Positions 49,704-59,868 of a DNA stretch of 64,000 nt are shown piece by piece. The notes below the pieces were generated by a model. It made no database searches. It was not told the DNA's origin and saw only the letters and a list, made by a program, of their open reading frames with translations. A program made the translations under genes and the position numbers. This DNA comes from Cryobacterium melibiosiphilum (GTDB lineage Bacteria; Actinomycetota; Actinomycetes; Actinomycetales; Microbacteriaceae). Location: contig NZ_QZVS01000083.1 in NCBI RefSeq assembly GCF_003602235.1, forward strand, positions 47,997 to 111,996, written 5' to 3'. Within the stretch, counting starts at the first letter, position 1. Every line of letters starts with the position of its first letter.

Positions 49704-50702
49704 ATGTCTGCCGTCGTGCCCCCAGAGTCCCCTGTCCCCGATCTGTCCCCCACCCCGACCCACGCCTGGGGCTACGGCCTCGCGACCGTCGCCGACGAGG
49801 GCACGGTGCTCGACACCTGGTTTCCGCAGCCTCAGCTGGGCCCCTTGCCGGCCAAACGGGACCGCTGGATCGTGCCCGCGGAGCTGGATGCGGCATCCGG
49901 TGACGACCCACGCCGGGCCGTGCACGTCGGAGCGGTCACGATCGAAATCGAGCTGCAGGCTCCGCCGGCGAGCACCTCGGATGCCTACCTGCGCCTTCAC
50001 CTGCTGTCGCACCTGCTCGTCAAGCCGAACAGCATCAACCTTGACGGTATTTTCGCGCACCTGCCGAACGTGGTCTGGACCAACGCCGGCCCGGTGCTGC
50101 CCGCCGATTTCGCCCGCCTGCGGCCGGCGCTGCAACGGCACGGTATCTCGGCGACGGGCCTGGACAAGTTCCCGCCGCTGCTCAGCTACGTGATTCCCGA
50201 CCGGGTGCGCATCGCGGATGCCTCGCGCGTGCGGCTCGGAGCCCACCTGTCCCCCGGCACCACCGTGATGCACGAGGGTTTTGTGAACTTCAACGCCGGC
50301 ACGCTTGGGTCATCCATGGTCGAGGGCCGCATTTCGCAGGGCGTTGTGGTCGGTGACGGAGCGGATATCGGCGGCGGAGCATCCATCATGGGCACCCTGT
50401 CGGGCGGCGGTACCGAACGGGTGTCGATCGGCGCCCGCGCGCTGCTCGGCGCGAACTCGGGGGTCGGCATCGCGATCGGCGACGACACCGTCGTCGAAGC
50501 CGGACTCTACGTAACGGCCGGCACCAAGGTCGTGCTCGTCGGCTCGCCCCGAACGGCCGACGGGGCACCGCAGACGGTCAAGGCCGTCGAACTTTCGGGC
50601 GTGCCGAACCTGCTGTTCCGCCGTAATTCGCTCAGCGGCGCGGTCGAGGTGCTCGCCCGCAGCGGCTCGGGCATCGTGCTGAACGAGGCCCTGCACGCCT
50701 AA
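49704..50702 (+). CDS. dapD: Tetrahydrodipicolinate N-succinyltransferase
   Basis: 332 residues, actinobacterial-type DapD that succinylates tetrahydrodipicolinate in the diaminopimelate pathway. An N-terminal alpha/beta domain is followed by a left-handed beta-helix (about 165-290) with hexapeptide repeats such as [17 protein letters not shown] and [15 protein letters not shown]. Start at 49704 is placed by the leaderless box. A 60-bp palindrome follows the stop. Confidence 0.93.
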   Translation: MSAVVPPESPVPDLSPTPTHAWGYGLATVADEGTVLDTWFPQPQLGPLPAKRDRWIVPAELDAASGDDPRRAVHVGAVTIEIELQAPPASTSDAYLRLHLLSHLLVKPNSINLDGIFAHLPNVVWTNAGPVLPADFARLRPALQRHGISATGLDKFPPLLSYVIPDRVRIADASRVRLGAHLSPGTTVMHEGFVNFNAGTLGSSMVEGRISQGVVVGDGADIGGGASIMGTLSGGGTERVSIGARALLGANSGVGIAIGDDTVVEAGLYVTAGTKVVLVGSPRTADGAPQTVKAVELSGVPNLLFRRNSLSGAVEVLARSGSGIVLNEALHA

Positions 50703-50718
50703 GCGCGCCATTCTCTCC

Positions 50719-50778
50719 CGCGAGTGAGCAATAAGTGCACTTCCCGCTCGCGGGTAGTGCACTTATTGCTTACTCGCG
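50719..50778. repeat. 60-bp near-palindromic element, copy 1
   Basis: The outer 22-base arms (starting CGCGAGTGAGCAATAAGTGC) pair with one mismatch, and an inner CCCG/CGGG stem closes the centre. It lies between the convergent dapD and nitronate monooxygenase genes and could end both transcripts. The same half-unit recurs at 52389. Confidence 0.92.
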
Positions 50779-50791
50779 AAACCTGACGGGG

Positions 50792-52273
50792 TCAGCCCTC
50801 GAGGTAGGCGACGGCGTCGGCGGCGGACCAGCCGGCGGGGTGCGCGGCCAGTAAAGCGGTGACACCCGCGAGGTCGGTGCCGAGGGTGACCAGCGGAACC
50901 TCGGCATAGCCGTCGCGGCGGGTCTGGCCGAGGCCAACGTTCGCGGTGAGGGCATTGCAGAGGCACTTGCGGCCAGCCGCCTCCTCGGCCGAGCCGCCCT
51001 TGCGCACGAAAGTCGCGACCGGCTCGGCCGGGCAGCGGTAGCCGAGCACTCCGGGAGTGCGCTCGTAAGGAACCCGCAGGTAGCCGAGGTCGCACAGGCG
51101 GGGGCGTTGCTCGTAGAGGTCGCCATCGGAGAGGGTGCCGGGCAGCGTCGCGACCTTGAACGGGAATCCCGTCGATGACGCGAGCGGGTCGGTGCGAATC
51201 TGCAGGCCGGAGCCTTCGAGTTCGCCGAGGACTTGCGCCCAGAGGGAGTCGTCGAGGCCGGACTCGCGCGCGAGGGCAAACAGGGTGCCGACCTGAACGC
51301 CGGCCGCTCCGAGCGCGAGGGCGTCGGCGACCCTGTCGGGGGTGCCGTAACCGCCGGCGACCCAGAACGGCAGGCCGACCGCGGCGACCTTGGCCAGGTC
51401 GGCGTCGTCCCGGGGGCCGTAAACCGGCTGGCCATCCTCGTCGAGGGCGCCACGGCCGCGCGGCGGGGCGTTGTGCCCGCCGGCTCGCGGGCCCTCGATG
51501 ACGAAACCGTCGGGCCGGGTCGACTCTTCCCGGGTCAGGTAGACGGCGAGCACGTGGGCGGCGACGATCGCCAGGAACCGGGGGCGGTGCAGCGGTGGCA
51601 GTCCCCCGCCGGTCAGGGAGTCGGGGTCGAACTCGACGGAGTAGCGAGTGCTGGAGCCCTCGACATGCAGGTCGAGCGCGCAGGCCTCGTGCCGGGCGAG
51701 CGCGTTCAGCAGGGCAGGAATCTCGGCGGGGATTCCCGCGCCCATCAGCACATAGTCCACGCCGGCGAGCATCGCCCCGTAGGCGGCGCTCGGTGTGGCG
51801 AGCTGCACCTTCTCGAGAAAGTTGATGCCGACGAGGCCATCGTGGCCCTCCTTAGCAAGCCACACCTCGGCGAAGTTCGCCACGACGGACAGCTCGAGCG
51901 ATTTCACGAGCGGATGCTGGCTCAGCTTCGCGATCGGAAGGTACGGAATACCCGGGGCGCGGCCACCCTCCCGGAAGTATTTCTGCAGAATCCGGTCGGC
52001 GAGGGCCGGCACCGGGAAGTGTTCGAGCGCGCGGCGGATATCGCCACCCTCGTCGCCGTCCTGCAGGCGGCGGGCGATCACCGCGTCGAGGGCCGTGCCG
52101 CTGACCACGCCGAGCTGCCCGGTCTGGGCGACGGCACGGGCCAGCTGCCACGAGGACACGGCCACGCCCATGCCGCCCTGGATGATCGTGGGCAGCGCCC
52201 GTGACAGCGGCTGCATGAGCGGCTGCATCGGGCTGGCGGTCACCGGTGACGTGGTCATCTCGAGCAGGGTCAT
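50792..52273 (-). CDS. Nitronate monooxygenase family flavoprotein
   Basis: 493 residues, FMN-dependent TIM-barrel enzyme. IIQGGMGVAVSSWQLA at 30-45 and FVIEGPRAGGHNAPPRG near 257 are the FMN and active-site segments, with VAGGYGTPDRVADALALGAA near 305. The C-terminal extension with several Cys (CDLGYLR, RCPAEP, KCLCNAL) is seen in the longer bacterial subgroup and may hold a metal. Such proteins oxidise alkyl nitronates; the real substrate is unknown. ATG start after AAAGG. Confidence 0.88.
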   Translation of the reverse strand: MTLLEMTTSPVTASPMQPLMQPLSRALPTIIQGGMGVAVSSWQLARAVAQTGQLGVVSGTALDAVIARRLQDGDEGGDIRRALEHFPVPALADRILQKYFREGGRAPGIPYLPIAKLSQHPLVKSLELSVVANFAEVWLAKEGHDGLVGINFLEKVQLATPSAAYGAMLAGVDYVLMGAGIPAEIPALLNALARHEACALDLHVEGSSTRYSVEFDPDSLTGGGLPPLHRPRFLAIVAAHVLAVYLTREESTRPDGFVIEGPRAGGHNAPPRGRGALDEDGQPVYGPRDDADLAKVAAVGLPFWVAGGYGTPDRVADALALGAAGVQVGTLFALARESGLDDSLWAQVLGELEGSGLQIRTDPLASSTGFPFKVATLPGTLSDGDLYEQRPRLCDLGYLRVPYERTPGVLGYRCPAEPVATFVRKGGSAEEAAGRKCLCNALTANVGLGQTRRDGYAEVPLVTLGTDLAGVTALLAAHPAGWSAADAVAYLEG

Positions 52274-52388
52274 CAGGCGAACCTTTCAGCTACGAATCCC
52301 ACTGCTGTGGGCCTACCCAAAGCGTATTCCCGTACATATTCCGCCTCCGTCATACGTCGCAGACCGCGCCCGCGAGCCGCGGTCATCT

Positions 52389-52448
52389 CGCGAGTGAGCA
52401 ATATATGCACTTCCCGGGCCCGGGAAGTGCAAAAACTGCTCACTCGCG
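52389..52448. repeat. 60-bp near-palindromic element, copy 2
   Basis: Two 30-base halves meet at GGGCCC and match at 27 of 30 positions; the mismatches cluster in one seven-base segment. The outer part CGCGAGTGAGC and the inner TGCACTTCCCG are shared with copy 1, and the length is the same. This copy is between two divergent genes, so it cannot be a simple terminator. Confidence 0.92.
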
Positions 52449-52554
52449 TGACGGGGTCGGGCTGAGCCGGGCCGCGCGCTGCTACGGTGTTGCCACACGG
52501 CCGTGATCTCGAGAACACGGCCAGCACGAGCACGGCAGGTCACAAGGGAGTGGC

Positions 52555-55188
52555 ATGGGCACCGATCTACCCCGCAGCAAGCGGCACCGACGCGTGCACG
52601 CCGGGATCCTTCTGCTCGCCTCCCTCGTGGTGCTCGTGCTCATCGCGACCGGGGTCGGCGTCTTCACCGTCACCCGCTCGTTCCCGCAGCTGGCCGGAAC
52701 CCTCGAACTGGCCGGCCTCGACGCCGAGACGACCGTCTACCGCGACGAGGCCGGGGTGCCGCAGATCGTCGCCGACACCGCGGGCGACCTGTTTCGCGCC
52801 CAGGGCTTCGTGCACGCCCAGGACCGGTTCTGGGAGATGGACTTTCGCCGACACGTGACGAGCGGACGGCTCGCCGAACTGTTCGGCGAGAGCCAGCTAC
52901 CCACCGACACCTTCATCCGCACCCTCGGCTGGCGGGTCGTCGCCGAGGCCGAGGTCGCCCAGCTCGACCCGACCACCCTCGGCTACTACGAGGCCTACGC
53001 CGAGGGAGTGAACGCCTATCTCGACACCCACCGCGGCGCCGAACTCTCGCTCGAATACGCGGTGCTCGGGCTGCAGAACCCCGAGTACGAGCCCGAGCTC
53101 TGGACCCCGGCGGATTCCGTCGCCTGGCTCAAGGCGATGGCCTGGGACCTGCGCTCCAACCTCGACGACGAGATCGACCGTGCCCTGCTCGGCGCGGACC
53201 TCACCCCCGAGCAGGTCGCTGGCCTGCACCCCACGTATCCCTACGACTCCCACCCGACAATCGTCGACGGTACGGCCCTCGAGACAGCCCCGGTCGCCAC
53301 CGCCGCGACCACGGCGACGGATGCCCCGGGTCCCCCCGCCGAGGCATCCGTCGCCACGGGCGACACCCGAGCGGTGCTGAGCAACCTGCGCGCGCGTCTC
53401 GCCACCCTGCCCGAGCTACTCGGCCCGGCCGGCGGGGAGATCGGCTCGAACTCCTGGGTCGTCTCCGGCGCCCACACCGCGACCGGCGCGCCGCTGCTCG
53501 CCAACGACCCGCATCTGGGGCCCGCGCTGCCGTCGGTCTGGTACCAGGTCGGGCTGCGCTGCCGAAGCGTCACCGCCGACTGCCCCTTCGACGTCGCCGG
53601 CTACAGCTTCGCGGGGCTGCCCGGAGTCGTGATCGGCCACAACCAGCGCATCGCCTGGGGCTTCACCAACCTCGGCCCCGACGTCGCCGACCTGTACCTG
53701 GAGCGGGTCACCGGTGACAGCTACGAATACGACGGGCAGCAGAAGCCCCTCACCGTGCGGCAGGAGACGATCCTTGTCGCCGGCGGCGGCCCGGTGACGA
53801 TCGACGTGCGCGCGACCGAGCACGGGCCGCTGGTGAGCGGGCTGGCCGGTACGGACTTCGAACGCATCTCGGGCGCGACGAAAACCGAGCTGTCGCTGCA
53901 GTGGACGGCCCTGACGCCGGGGCGCACGGCATCCGCTATCTTCGCGTTGAACAGTGCGACGAACTTCACGAGCTTTCGCGCCGCCGCGAGCCTCTTCGAC
54001 GTGCCGGCGCAGAACCTGATGTACGCCGACGTCGACGGCAACATCGGCTACCAGGCACCCGGGGCGATCCCGGTACGGCGCACGGGCGACGGCACGGTGC
54101 CGGTTCCGGGCTGGACCAGTGAGTACGGCTGGACCGGCACGATCCCGTTCGATGCCCTGCCCCAGGTCTACAACCCGGCCAGCGGATACATCGTCTCGGC
54201 CAACAACGCTGCCGTCGGCCCCGACTACCCCTACCTGCTGACCGCGGACTGGGACCAGGGCTACCGGGCCGAGCAGATCACCGGGCGGCTGCAGCAGCTC
54301 GTCGACGCCGGCACGCCGATGACCGCGGCGATGATGAGCGACATCCAGGGCGACAACCACAGTGCCATCGCCGCGGCCCTGGTGCCGGTGCTGCAGGCCC
54401 TTCCGGTCAGCGGTGACACCGCGGCCGCCCGCGAGCTGTTCGATGGCTGGGACTTCGAGCTCGAGGCGGGCAGCGGCGCGGCGGCATACTTCAGCGTGTT
54501 CTGGCGGGTTTTGCTCGAGCAGCTGTTCGCCGACCTGCCGGAGGGAACCGCGATGGTTGGCGGGCAACGGTCGTTCGCGGTCGTGGAAACGCTGCTCGGG
54601 CAGCCCGACTCGGAACGGTGGGTGAACGCGGCGGCGGCAGCCACGACCGCTGTCGATCAGCGAGGGGATGCCTACGCCGACCTTCCCGAAGCGGCCTCCG
54701 GCCCACGCGACCTGGCTTTGGCCCGGGCCCTCGTCGACGCCGCTGCCGAAGCGCGCGACCTGCTCGGATCCAACCCAGAGCGCTGGGAGTGGGGGCAGAT
54801 CCACGAGCTCGAACTCACCCACGCAAGCTTCGGCACGAGCGGCATCGCGCCGCTGGAGTGGCTCTTCAACCGGGGGCCGTATGCGGTGGCGGGTGGGTCA
54901 TCCGTTGTGAATGCCGTCGGCTGGGACGCCAACGGAGGCTATGGAGAAGGGTTTGACGCGAACTGGGTGCCGTCGATGCGGCTCGTGGTAGACCTCGCCG
55001 ACTTCGACGCGTCGACCTGGGTGAATCTGACCGGCGCGTCGGGGCACGCCTTCCACCCGAATTACGTCGACCAGGCGCCGCTGTGGCAGAACCAGCAGAC
55101 GCGGCCGTGGCGGTTCACGCGGGCAGCCGTGGAGGATGGGATGCGCAACCGGCTGACGCTGACTCCGGTGGCGGATGCCGGTGGCTGA
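52555..55188 (+). CDS. Penicillin acylase family (S45) N-terminal nucleophile hydrolase
   Basis: 877 residues. A membrane helix near the N-terminus (about 18-42), the alpha-chain region (VPQIVADTAGDLFRAQGFVH near 65), and the self-cleavage site GSNSWVVSGAHTATGAPLLA near 300, where the Ser becomes the catalytic N-terminal residue of the beta chain. It would be an extracytoplasmic amidase acting on N-acyl compounds such as acyl-homoserine lactones or beta-lactams; which one is not visible. The spacer (about 240-290) is Ala/Thr-rich. AAGGGAG precedes the ATG. Confidence 0.92.
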   Translation: MGTDLPRSKRHRRVHAGILLLASLVVLVLIATGVGVFTVTRSFPQLAGTLELAGLDAETTVYRDEAGVPQIVADTAGDLFRAQGFVHAQDRFWEMDFRRHVTSGRLAELFGESQLPTDTFIRTLGWRVVAEAEVAQLDPTTLGYYEAYAEGVNAYLDTHRGAELSLEYAVLGLQNPEYEPELWTPADSVAWLKAMAWDLRSNLDDEIDRALLGADLTPEQVAGLHPTYPYDSHPTIVDGTALETAPVATAATTATDAPGPPAEASVATGDTRAVLSNLRARLATLPELLGPAGGEIGSNSWVVSGAHTATGAPLLANDPHLGPALPSVWYQVGLRCRSVTADCPFDVAGYSFAGLPGVVIGHNQRIAWGFTNLGPDVADLYLERVTGDSYEYDGQQKPLTVRQETILVAGGGPVTIDVRATEHGPLVSGLAGTDFERISGATKTELSLQWTALTPGRTASAIFALNSATNFTSFRAAASLFDVPAQNLMYADVDGNIGYQAPGAIPVRRTGDGTVPVPGWTSEYGWTGTIPFDALPQVYNPASGYIVSANNAAVGPDYPYLLTADWDQGYRAEQITGRLQQLVDAGTPMTAAMMSDIQGDNHSAIAAALVPVLQALPVSGDTAAARELFDGWDFELEAGSGAAAYFSVFWRVLLEQLFADLPEGTAMVGGQRSFAVVETLLGQPDSERWVNAAAAATTAVDQRGDAYADLPEAASGPRDLALARALVDAAAEARDLLGSNPERWEWGQIHELELTHASFGTSGIAPLEWLFNRGPYAVAGGSSVVNAVGWDANGGYGEGFDANWVPSMRLVVDLADFDASTWVNLTGASGHAFHPNYVDQAPLWQNQQTRPWRFTRAAVEDGMRNRLTLTPVADAGG

Positions 55189-55207
55189 GAGGCCGGAGGC
55201 AGAACGC

Positions 55208-55276
55208 AAGGACACAAGGACACAAGGACACAAGGACACAAGGACACAAGGACACAAGGACACAAGGACACAAGGA
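55208..55276. repeat. 8-bp tandem repeat, eight full copies
   Basis: Unit AAGGACAC repeated eight times without change from 55208 to 55271, plus a partial AAGGA. It starts 20 bases after the penicillin acylase stop. Perfect identity suggests recent slippage and variable copy number between strains. Confidence 0.98.
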
Positions 55277-55282
55277 TCTGGT

Positions 55283-55416
55283 GCGAGTGGGCGCAAACCG
55301 CCCCATGAACTCGCCCACCGCCGCGCGAGTGGTCGCATATCGCCCCTTGGAGCGAATTCAAGGGGCGATATGCGCCCACTCGTGAAACCCATGGGGCGAT
55401 ATGCGCCCACTCGCGC
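55283..55416. repeat. Composite palindromic array, type B units
   Basis: Four copies of a unit beginning GCGAGTGGGCGCATATCG: two on the plus strand (55283, 55325) and two on the minus strand (ending near 55384 and 55416). Copies at 55327-55349 and 55359-55381 form a 23-base inverted repeat around AGCGAATTC-like DNA. The GCGAGTG head is shared with the 60-bp elements. Confidence 0.85.
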
Positions 55417-55417
55417 G

Positions 55418-55588
55418 CGAGAAGCCAGAGAACGCCTCATGAGACGCCCGGTGACCACACGAGAGGCCAAGAAATGCCCCTTGAATCGAGTCATGGGGCA
55501 TTTCTTGGCAAGTCGCGTGCTGCAGGTCGGGCTCACGGGCCCAGTGCTGGCACCTCGGGAACGAGAAGCCAGAAAGTGCCCACTGAGC
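55418..55588. repeat. Composite palindromic array, type C units
   Basis: Units opening CGAGAAGCCAGA (55418, 55562) or CGAGAGGCCAAGAAATGC (55460), and one inverted copy (55491-55515). GCCAAGAAATGCCCCTTGA at 55466-55484 pairs with 55491-55509 at 18 of 19 positions, a strong hairpin. Confidence 0.82.
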
Positions 55589-55590
55589 GA

Positions 55591-55635
55591 CCGGGCCAGC
55601 TAGCACCGGGCCAGCTAGCACCGGGCCAGCTAGCA
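55591..55635. repeat. 15-bp tandem repeat after gltA
   Basis: Three perfect copies of CCGGGCCAGCTAGCA, ending seven bases before the gltA stop codon, on the 3' side of the gene. With 55189-55590 this whole 453-bp gap between convergent genes is made of repeats; no gene is supported in it. Confidence 0.95.
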
Positions 55636-55641
55636 CCGGCG

Positions 55642-56967
<1,326 letters not shown>

Positions 56968-57154
56968 GGAGCCTCCCTGGATATCACTGACGAATGGGTG
57001 TGTCGATACGTCGCAGAAAGAAAAGCCTGGGCAACGCTGTCGCGACTACAGCCTAAACCGCCCGGCCGCCTACTGTCGCATCCGCTAACAGATCGCCGGA
57101 TTCATTGGCGTTATCCGACAGCCCAGTGCAGGGGGCCCCCACCGCCGCCCCCCA

Positions 57155-57172
57155 CCGGGCCGCGAAGCCCGG
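57155..57172 (-). terminator. Small GC hairpin directly after dapC
   Basis: CCGGGC (57155-57160) pairs with GCCCGG (57167-57172) one base from the dapC stop. There is no U-tract, so termination is uncertain. Confidence 0.4.
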
Positions 57173-57173
57173 C

Positions 57174-58289
57174 TCAGGCCCGCAGTCGAGCGGCCGCCGC
57201 GGCGATGCGCTCATCGGTTGCCGTCAGGGAGAAGCGCACGTGTTCGGCGAAGTGGTCGCCGTAAAACGGGCCGGGACCAGCCAGTATGCCCCGCGAGGCG
57301 AGCCAGTCGATCGAGTCCCAGGCCGGTCGACCCTCGGTTGCCCAGAGGTAGAGTCCGGCTTCGCTGTGGTCGATGCGGAAGCCCGCATCGAGCAGCGCCG
57401 GTAGGAGCACCGAGCGACGCGCCCGGTACTTCTCGCGCTGCACGTCGACATGGTCGGGGTCGCCGAGGGCGGCGATCATCGCCGCCTGCAGGGGCGCCGG
57501 CAGCATGAGCCCGGCGTGCTTGCGCACGGTCAAGAGGCGGGCGAGCACGGCGGCATCGCCCGCGGCGAACGCGGCCCGGTAGCCGGCCATGTTGGACTGT
57601 TTGCTGAGCGAGTAGATCGCGATGACATTGCGGGTGTCGCCGTCGGTGACGCGCGGGTCGAGGATGCTCGGGATCGCGGTGCTGGCCGACGACGGCGAGT
57701 TCCACGGCGCCTCCCAGCCGAGTTCGGCATAGCACTCGTCGCTCACGATCAGCGCGCCGAGCTCACGGGCCCGGGCGACGGATGCGCGCAGCTCCGCCAC
57801 CGACAGCACCCGGCCGTCGGGATTGCCCGGGCTGTTCAGCCAGATCAGCTTCGTCGTGGCCGGCCACAGCGCGGGGTCGTCGCAGGCGAGGGCATCCGCC
57901 CCGGCCATCGCCGCGCCGATCGCGTAGGTCGGGTAGGCGGCGAGCGGATGCACGATCGTGTCGCCTTCGCCGAGGCCCAGCATGAAGGGCATCAGCGCGA
58001 CGAGTTCTTTCGACCCGATCGTGGGCAGCACCTGCGCGCTCGTGAGGCCGGGCACTCCCCTGCGGCGCGCGTACCAGTCGGTGATCGCGGCCGCGAGCTC
58101 GGGCGTGCCGGCCGTCTGCGGGTAGGCGTGGGCATCCGTAGCCGCCGCGAGAGCCGCGCGGATGACATCGGGGGTGGGGTCGGCCGGCGAGCCGATCGAC
58201 AGATCGACAATGCCGCCGACGTGCGCGCGGGCGCGCGTCGCAAAGGGGACCATCTGGTCCCACGGGTAGTCGGGAAGGGGCTTCAGCAC
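57174..58289 (-). CDS. dapC: N-succinyldiaminopimelate aminotransferase
   Basis: 371 residues, class I PLP aminotransferase. The PLP lysine is in YSLSKQSNMAGYRAAFA near 222, with NSPGNPDGRVL near 152 and SDECYAELGWE near 183. The ferredoxin-dapC order is typical of Actinobacteria and supports DapC over a generic aminotransferase. It completes the succinylase route with dapD and dapE at 48592-50702. GTG start 18 bases after the ferredoxin stop; no strong ribosome site. Confidence 0.9.
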   Translation of the reverse strand: MLKPLPDYPWDQMVPFATRARAHVGGIVDLSIGSPADPTPDVIRAALAAATDAHAYPQTAGTPELAAAITDWYARRRGVPGLTSAQVLPTIGSKELVALMPFMLGLGEGDTIVHPLAAYPTYAIGAAMAGADALACDDPALWPATTKLIWLNSPGNPDGRVLSVAELRASVARARELGALIVSDECYAELGWEAPWNSPSSASTAIPSILDPRVTDGDTRNVIAIYSLSKQSNMAGYRAAFAAGDAAVLARLLTVRKHAGLMLPAPLQAAMIAALGDPDHVDVQREKYRARRSVLLPALLDAGFRIDHSEAGLYLWATEGRPAWDSIDWLASRGILAGPGPFYGDHFAEHVRFSLTATDERIAAAAARLRA

Positions 58290-58307
58290 GACGGTGACCG
58301 TGGGTGG

Positions 58308-58631
58308 TTAGTGTTCGACCTGCGGCGGCAGTACGGAGATGACCGGGTGGTCCTTGGCGATCACGCCGACCTTGGCCGCGCCTCCCGGGGAGCCGATGTC
58401 GTCGAAGAACTCGACGTTGGCCTTGTAGTAGTCGGCCCACTGCTCGGGCAGGTCGTCTTCGTAGTAGATGGCCTCGACCGGGCAGACCGGTTCGCAGGCG
58501 CCGCAGTCGACGCACTCGTCGGGGTGGATGTAGAGCGAGCGTTCACCCTCGTAGATGCAGTCCACGGGGCACTCGTCGATGCAGGCCCGGTCCTTCACGT
58601 CCACACAGGGCAGAGCGATCACATACGTCAC
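58308..58631 (-). CDS. fdxA: Seven-iron ferredoxin
   Basis: 107 residues, normal for FdxA. Two cluster motifs: [20 protein letters not shown] at 8-27 and [18 protein letters not shown] near 43-60, fitting one [3Fe-4S] and one [4Fe-4S] cluster. It carries electrons to partners such as P450s or reductases. The GTG at 58631 gives the family N-terminus TYVIALPC. Upstream AAAGGA is 11 bases away; a GTG at 58640 is too close to it. Confidence 0.93.
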   Translation of the reverse strand: MTYVIALPCVDVKDRACIDECPVDCIYEGERSLYIHPDECVDCGACEPVCPVEAIYYEDDLPEQWADYYKANVEFFDDIGSPGGAAKVGVIAKDHPVISVLPPQVEH

Positions 58632-58707
58632 TAAATCCACGGTCCTTTCACGGGCAAACACGGCCCGTCACGAGCAGAACAACCCCTTAAGGAGCAGAAA
58701 CAGCAGT

Positions 58708-59691
58708 CTACCGCGTGCGGCGGGTCACCGAAATTGTCGGCCAGGCCAGCACGAGGGCAGCCACGAAGGCCGGAACGATCGTCCAGAGCGTGCCCGCGAG
58801 GCCTTCGGGCACGAGCACCGACCCGCCGACTCCGCGCAACGACAGCGTGAACGAGGTGAGCAGCAGCCCGGCGGCGGTGAGCCCGACCACGAGCCGGTCG
58901 CGCAGCACCAGTCGCAGCCCCACCAGCAGGGCGCACGCGGCGGTGAGCGCGATCACGAGGCCGATCGGCAGCGACAGGGCACCGATCTCGATCGTGGCCT
59001 GGTGTGCGATCGTGCCGAGCACCGCGAACACCGCGCCCACGACGAGGCCGAGGGCGCCTGCCCCGAGCCGGGTCATGAGCGTCGGCGGCGCCGGCGGCGG
59101 CGGTGGATGCGGCGCGTCGAGCCGGCTGTACGTCTCGGCGCCGCTGACGGTCTGTCGCGTGCCGTCTGCCAGCAGGAGGGTGCGGCCGTCAATCGTCCAA
59201 CGGGAGGGATAGGCCGCCAGCGCGGCGAGTTTCTCGTCGACCTGGTCGCTCACGTCGATCGCGGTCAGGCGTTCCCCGGTGGCCTCGGCTACCCCGCGGG
59301 TGAGGAAGGCCGGGATGCCGGCGACGTGCGCCGCGTGCACGGCGGCCGCGCGCATCCGCTCTGAGGCTGCGCCGATGACCACGGCGGTCGCCCAGGTTTC
59401 ACCCAGCACCTCGGCGAAATAGGCATCAAGCCCGGCATCCAGACCGACGGCCTCGACGGATGTTTCGGTGCCGGCGCTCGGAACCAGTCGGCAGTCGAGC
59501 GCGCCCAGAGCCGACGCGGCGGCGTCGAGTTCTGGGGCCGTGTCGGCGGCGGGTGCATCGTGTTCGAAGAGGAGCAGCACGGGGGCGCCGGCCGAGCGCA
59601 GCCGCGCGATGGTGCCGCCGGTGAGCCGGGACTCGTCGCCGGGGCGGGCGTGCACGAAGACGACCGATTCGCCGTTTCCGGACATGACCAT
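58708..59691 (-). CDS. Degenerate PIG-L/MshB-like domain fused to a membrane domain
   Basis: 327 residues. Residues 8-180 follow the LmbE/PIG-L deacetylase fold, but the zinc and base motif AHPDDE reads ARPGDE: the ligand His is Arg and the catalytic Asp is Gly. The rest of the signature (SRLTGGTIARLRSAG) is kept. From about 205 there are four membrane helices like the small membrane protein (DUF6113) usually encoded beside mshB and fdxA. So it looks like a fusion of two neighbours with a dead active site. ATG after GGAG. Loss of function, or binding without catalysis, are the main readings. Confidence 0.72.
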   Translation of the reverse strand: MVMSGNGESVVFVHARPGDESRLTGGTIARLRSAGAPVLLLFEHDAPAADTAPELDAAASALGALDCRLVPSAGTETSVEAVGLDAGLDAYFAEVLGETWATAVVIGAASERMRAAAVHAAHVAGIPAFLTRGVAEATGERLTAIDVSDQVDEKLAALAAYPSRWTIDGRTLLLADGTRQTVSGAETYSRLDAPHPPPPPAPPTLMTRLGAGALGLVVGAVFAVLGTIAHQATIEIGALSLPIGLVIALTAACALLVGLRLVLRDRLVVGLTAAGLLLTSFTLSLRGVGGSVLVPEGLAGTLWTIVPAFVAALVLAWPTISVTRRTR

Positions 59692-59790
59692 GGAGAACTC
59701 CCTGATGGAGGGGTGGGAAAGCGCATCACGGGCGCCCTCGACGAATTCTAACTAGACAGCCACCGGCCCCGGCACTAGAGTCTCAGTTGG

Positions 59791-59809
59791 TAAGGATAGC
59801 CTTGCCTAG
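59791..59809 (+). promoter_or_regulatory. Candidate DtxR/IdeR iron box upstream of efeU
   Basis: TAAGGATAGCCTTGCCTAG resembles the 19-bp DtxR consensus TTAGGTTAGGCTAACCTAA, matching at 13 or 14 positions with both half-sites recognisable. It lies 60 bp before the efeU start, a sensible place for iron-dependent repression. Confidence 0.6.
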
Positions 59810-59868
59810 CTTTTTCCACGTTTCTCGGAACATTCTACCTGCTCTGGAAACCCTGACCGGAAGACCGC

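Noticed and set aside
55208..55635. Possible CRISPR array in the repeat-rich gap
   Set aside because: The 8-bp and 15-bp repeats have no unique spacers, and the palindromic modules are irregularly spaced and in both orientations. No cas genes are present.
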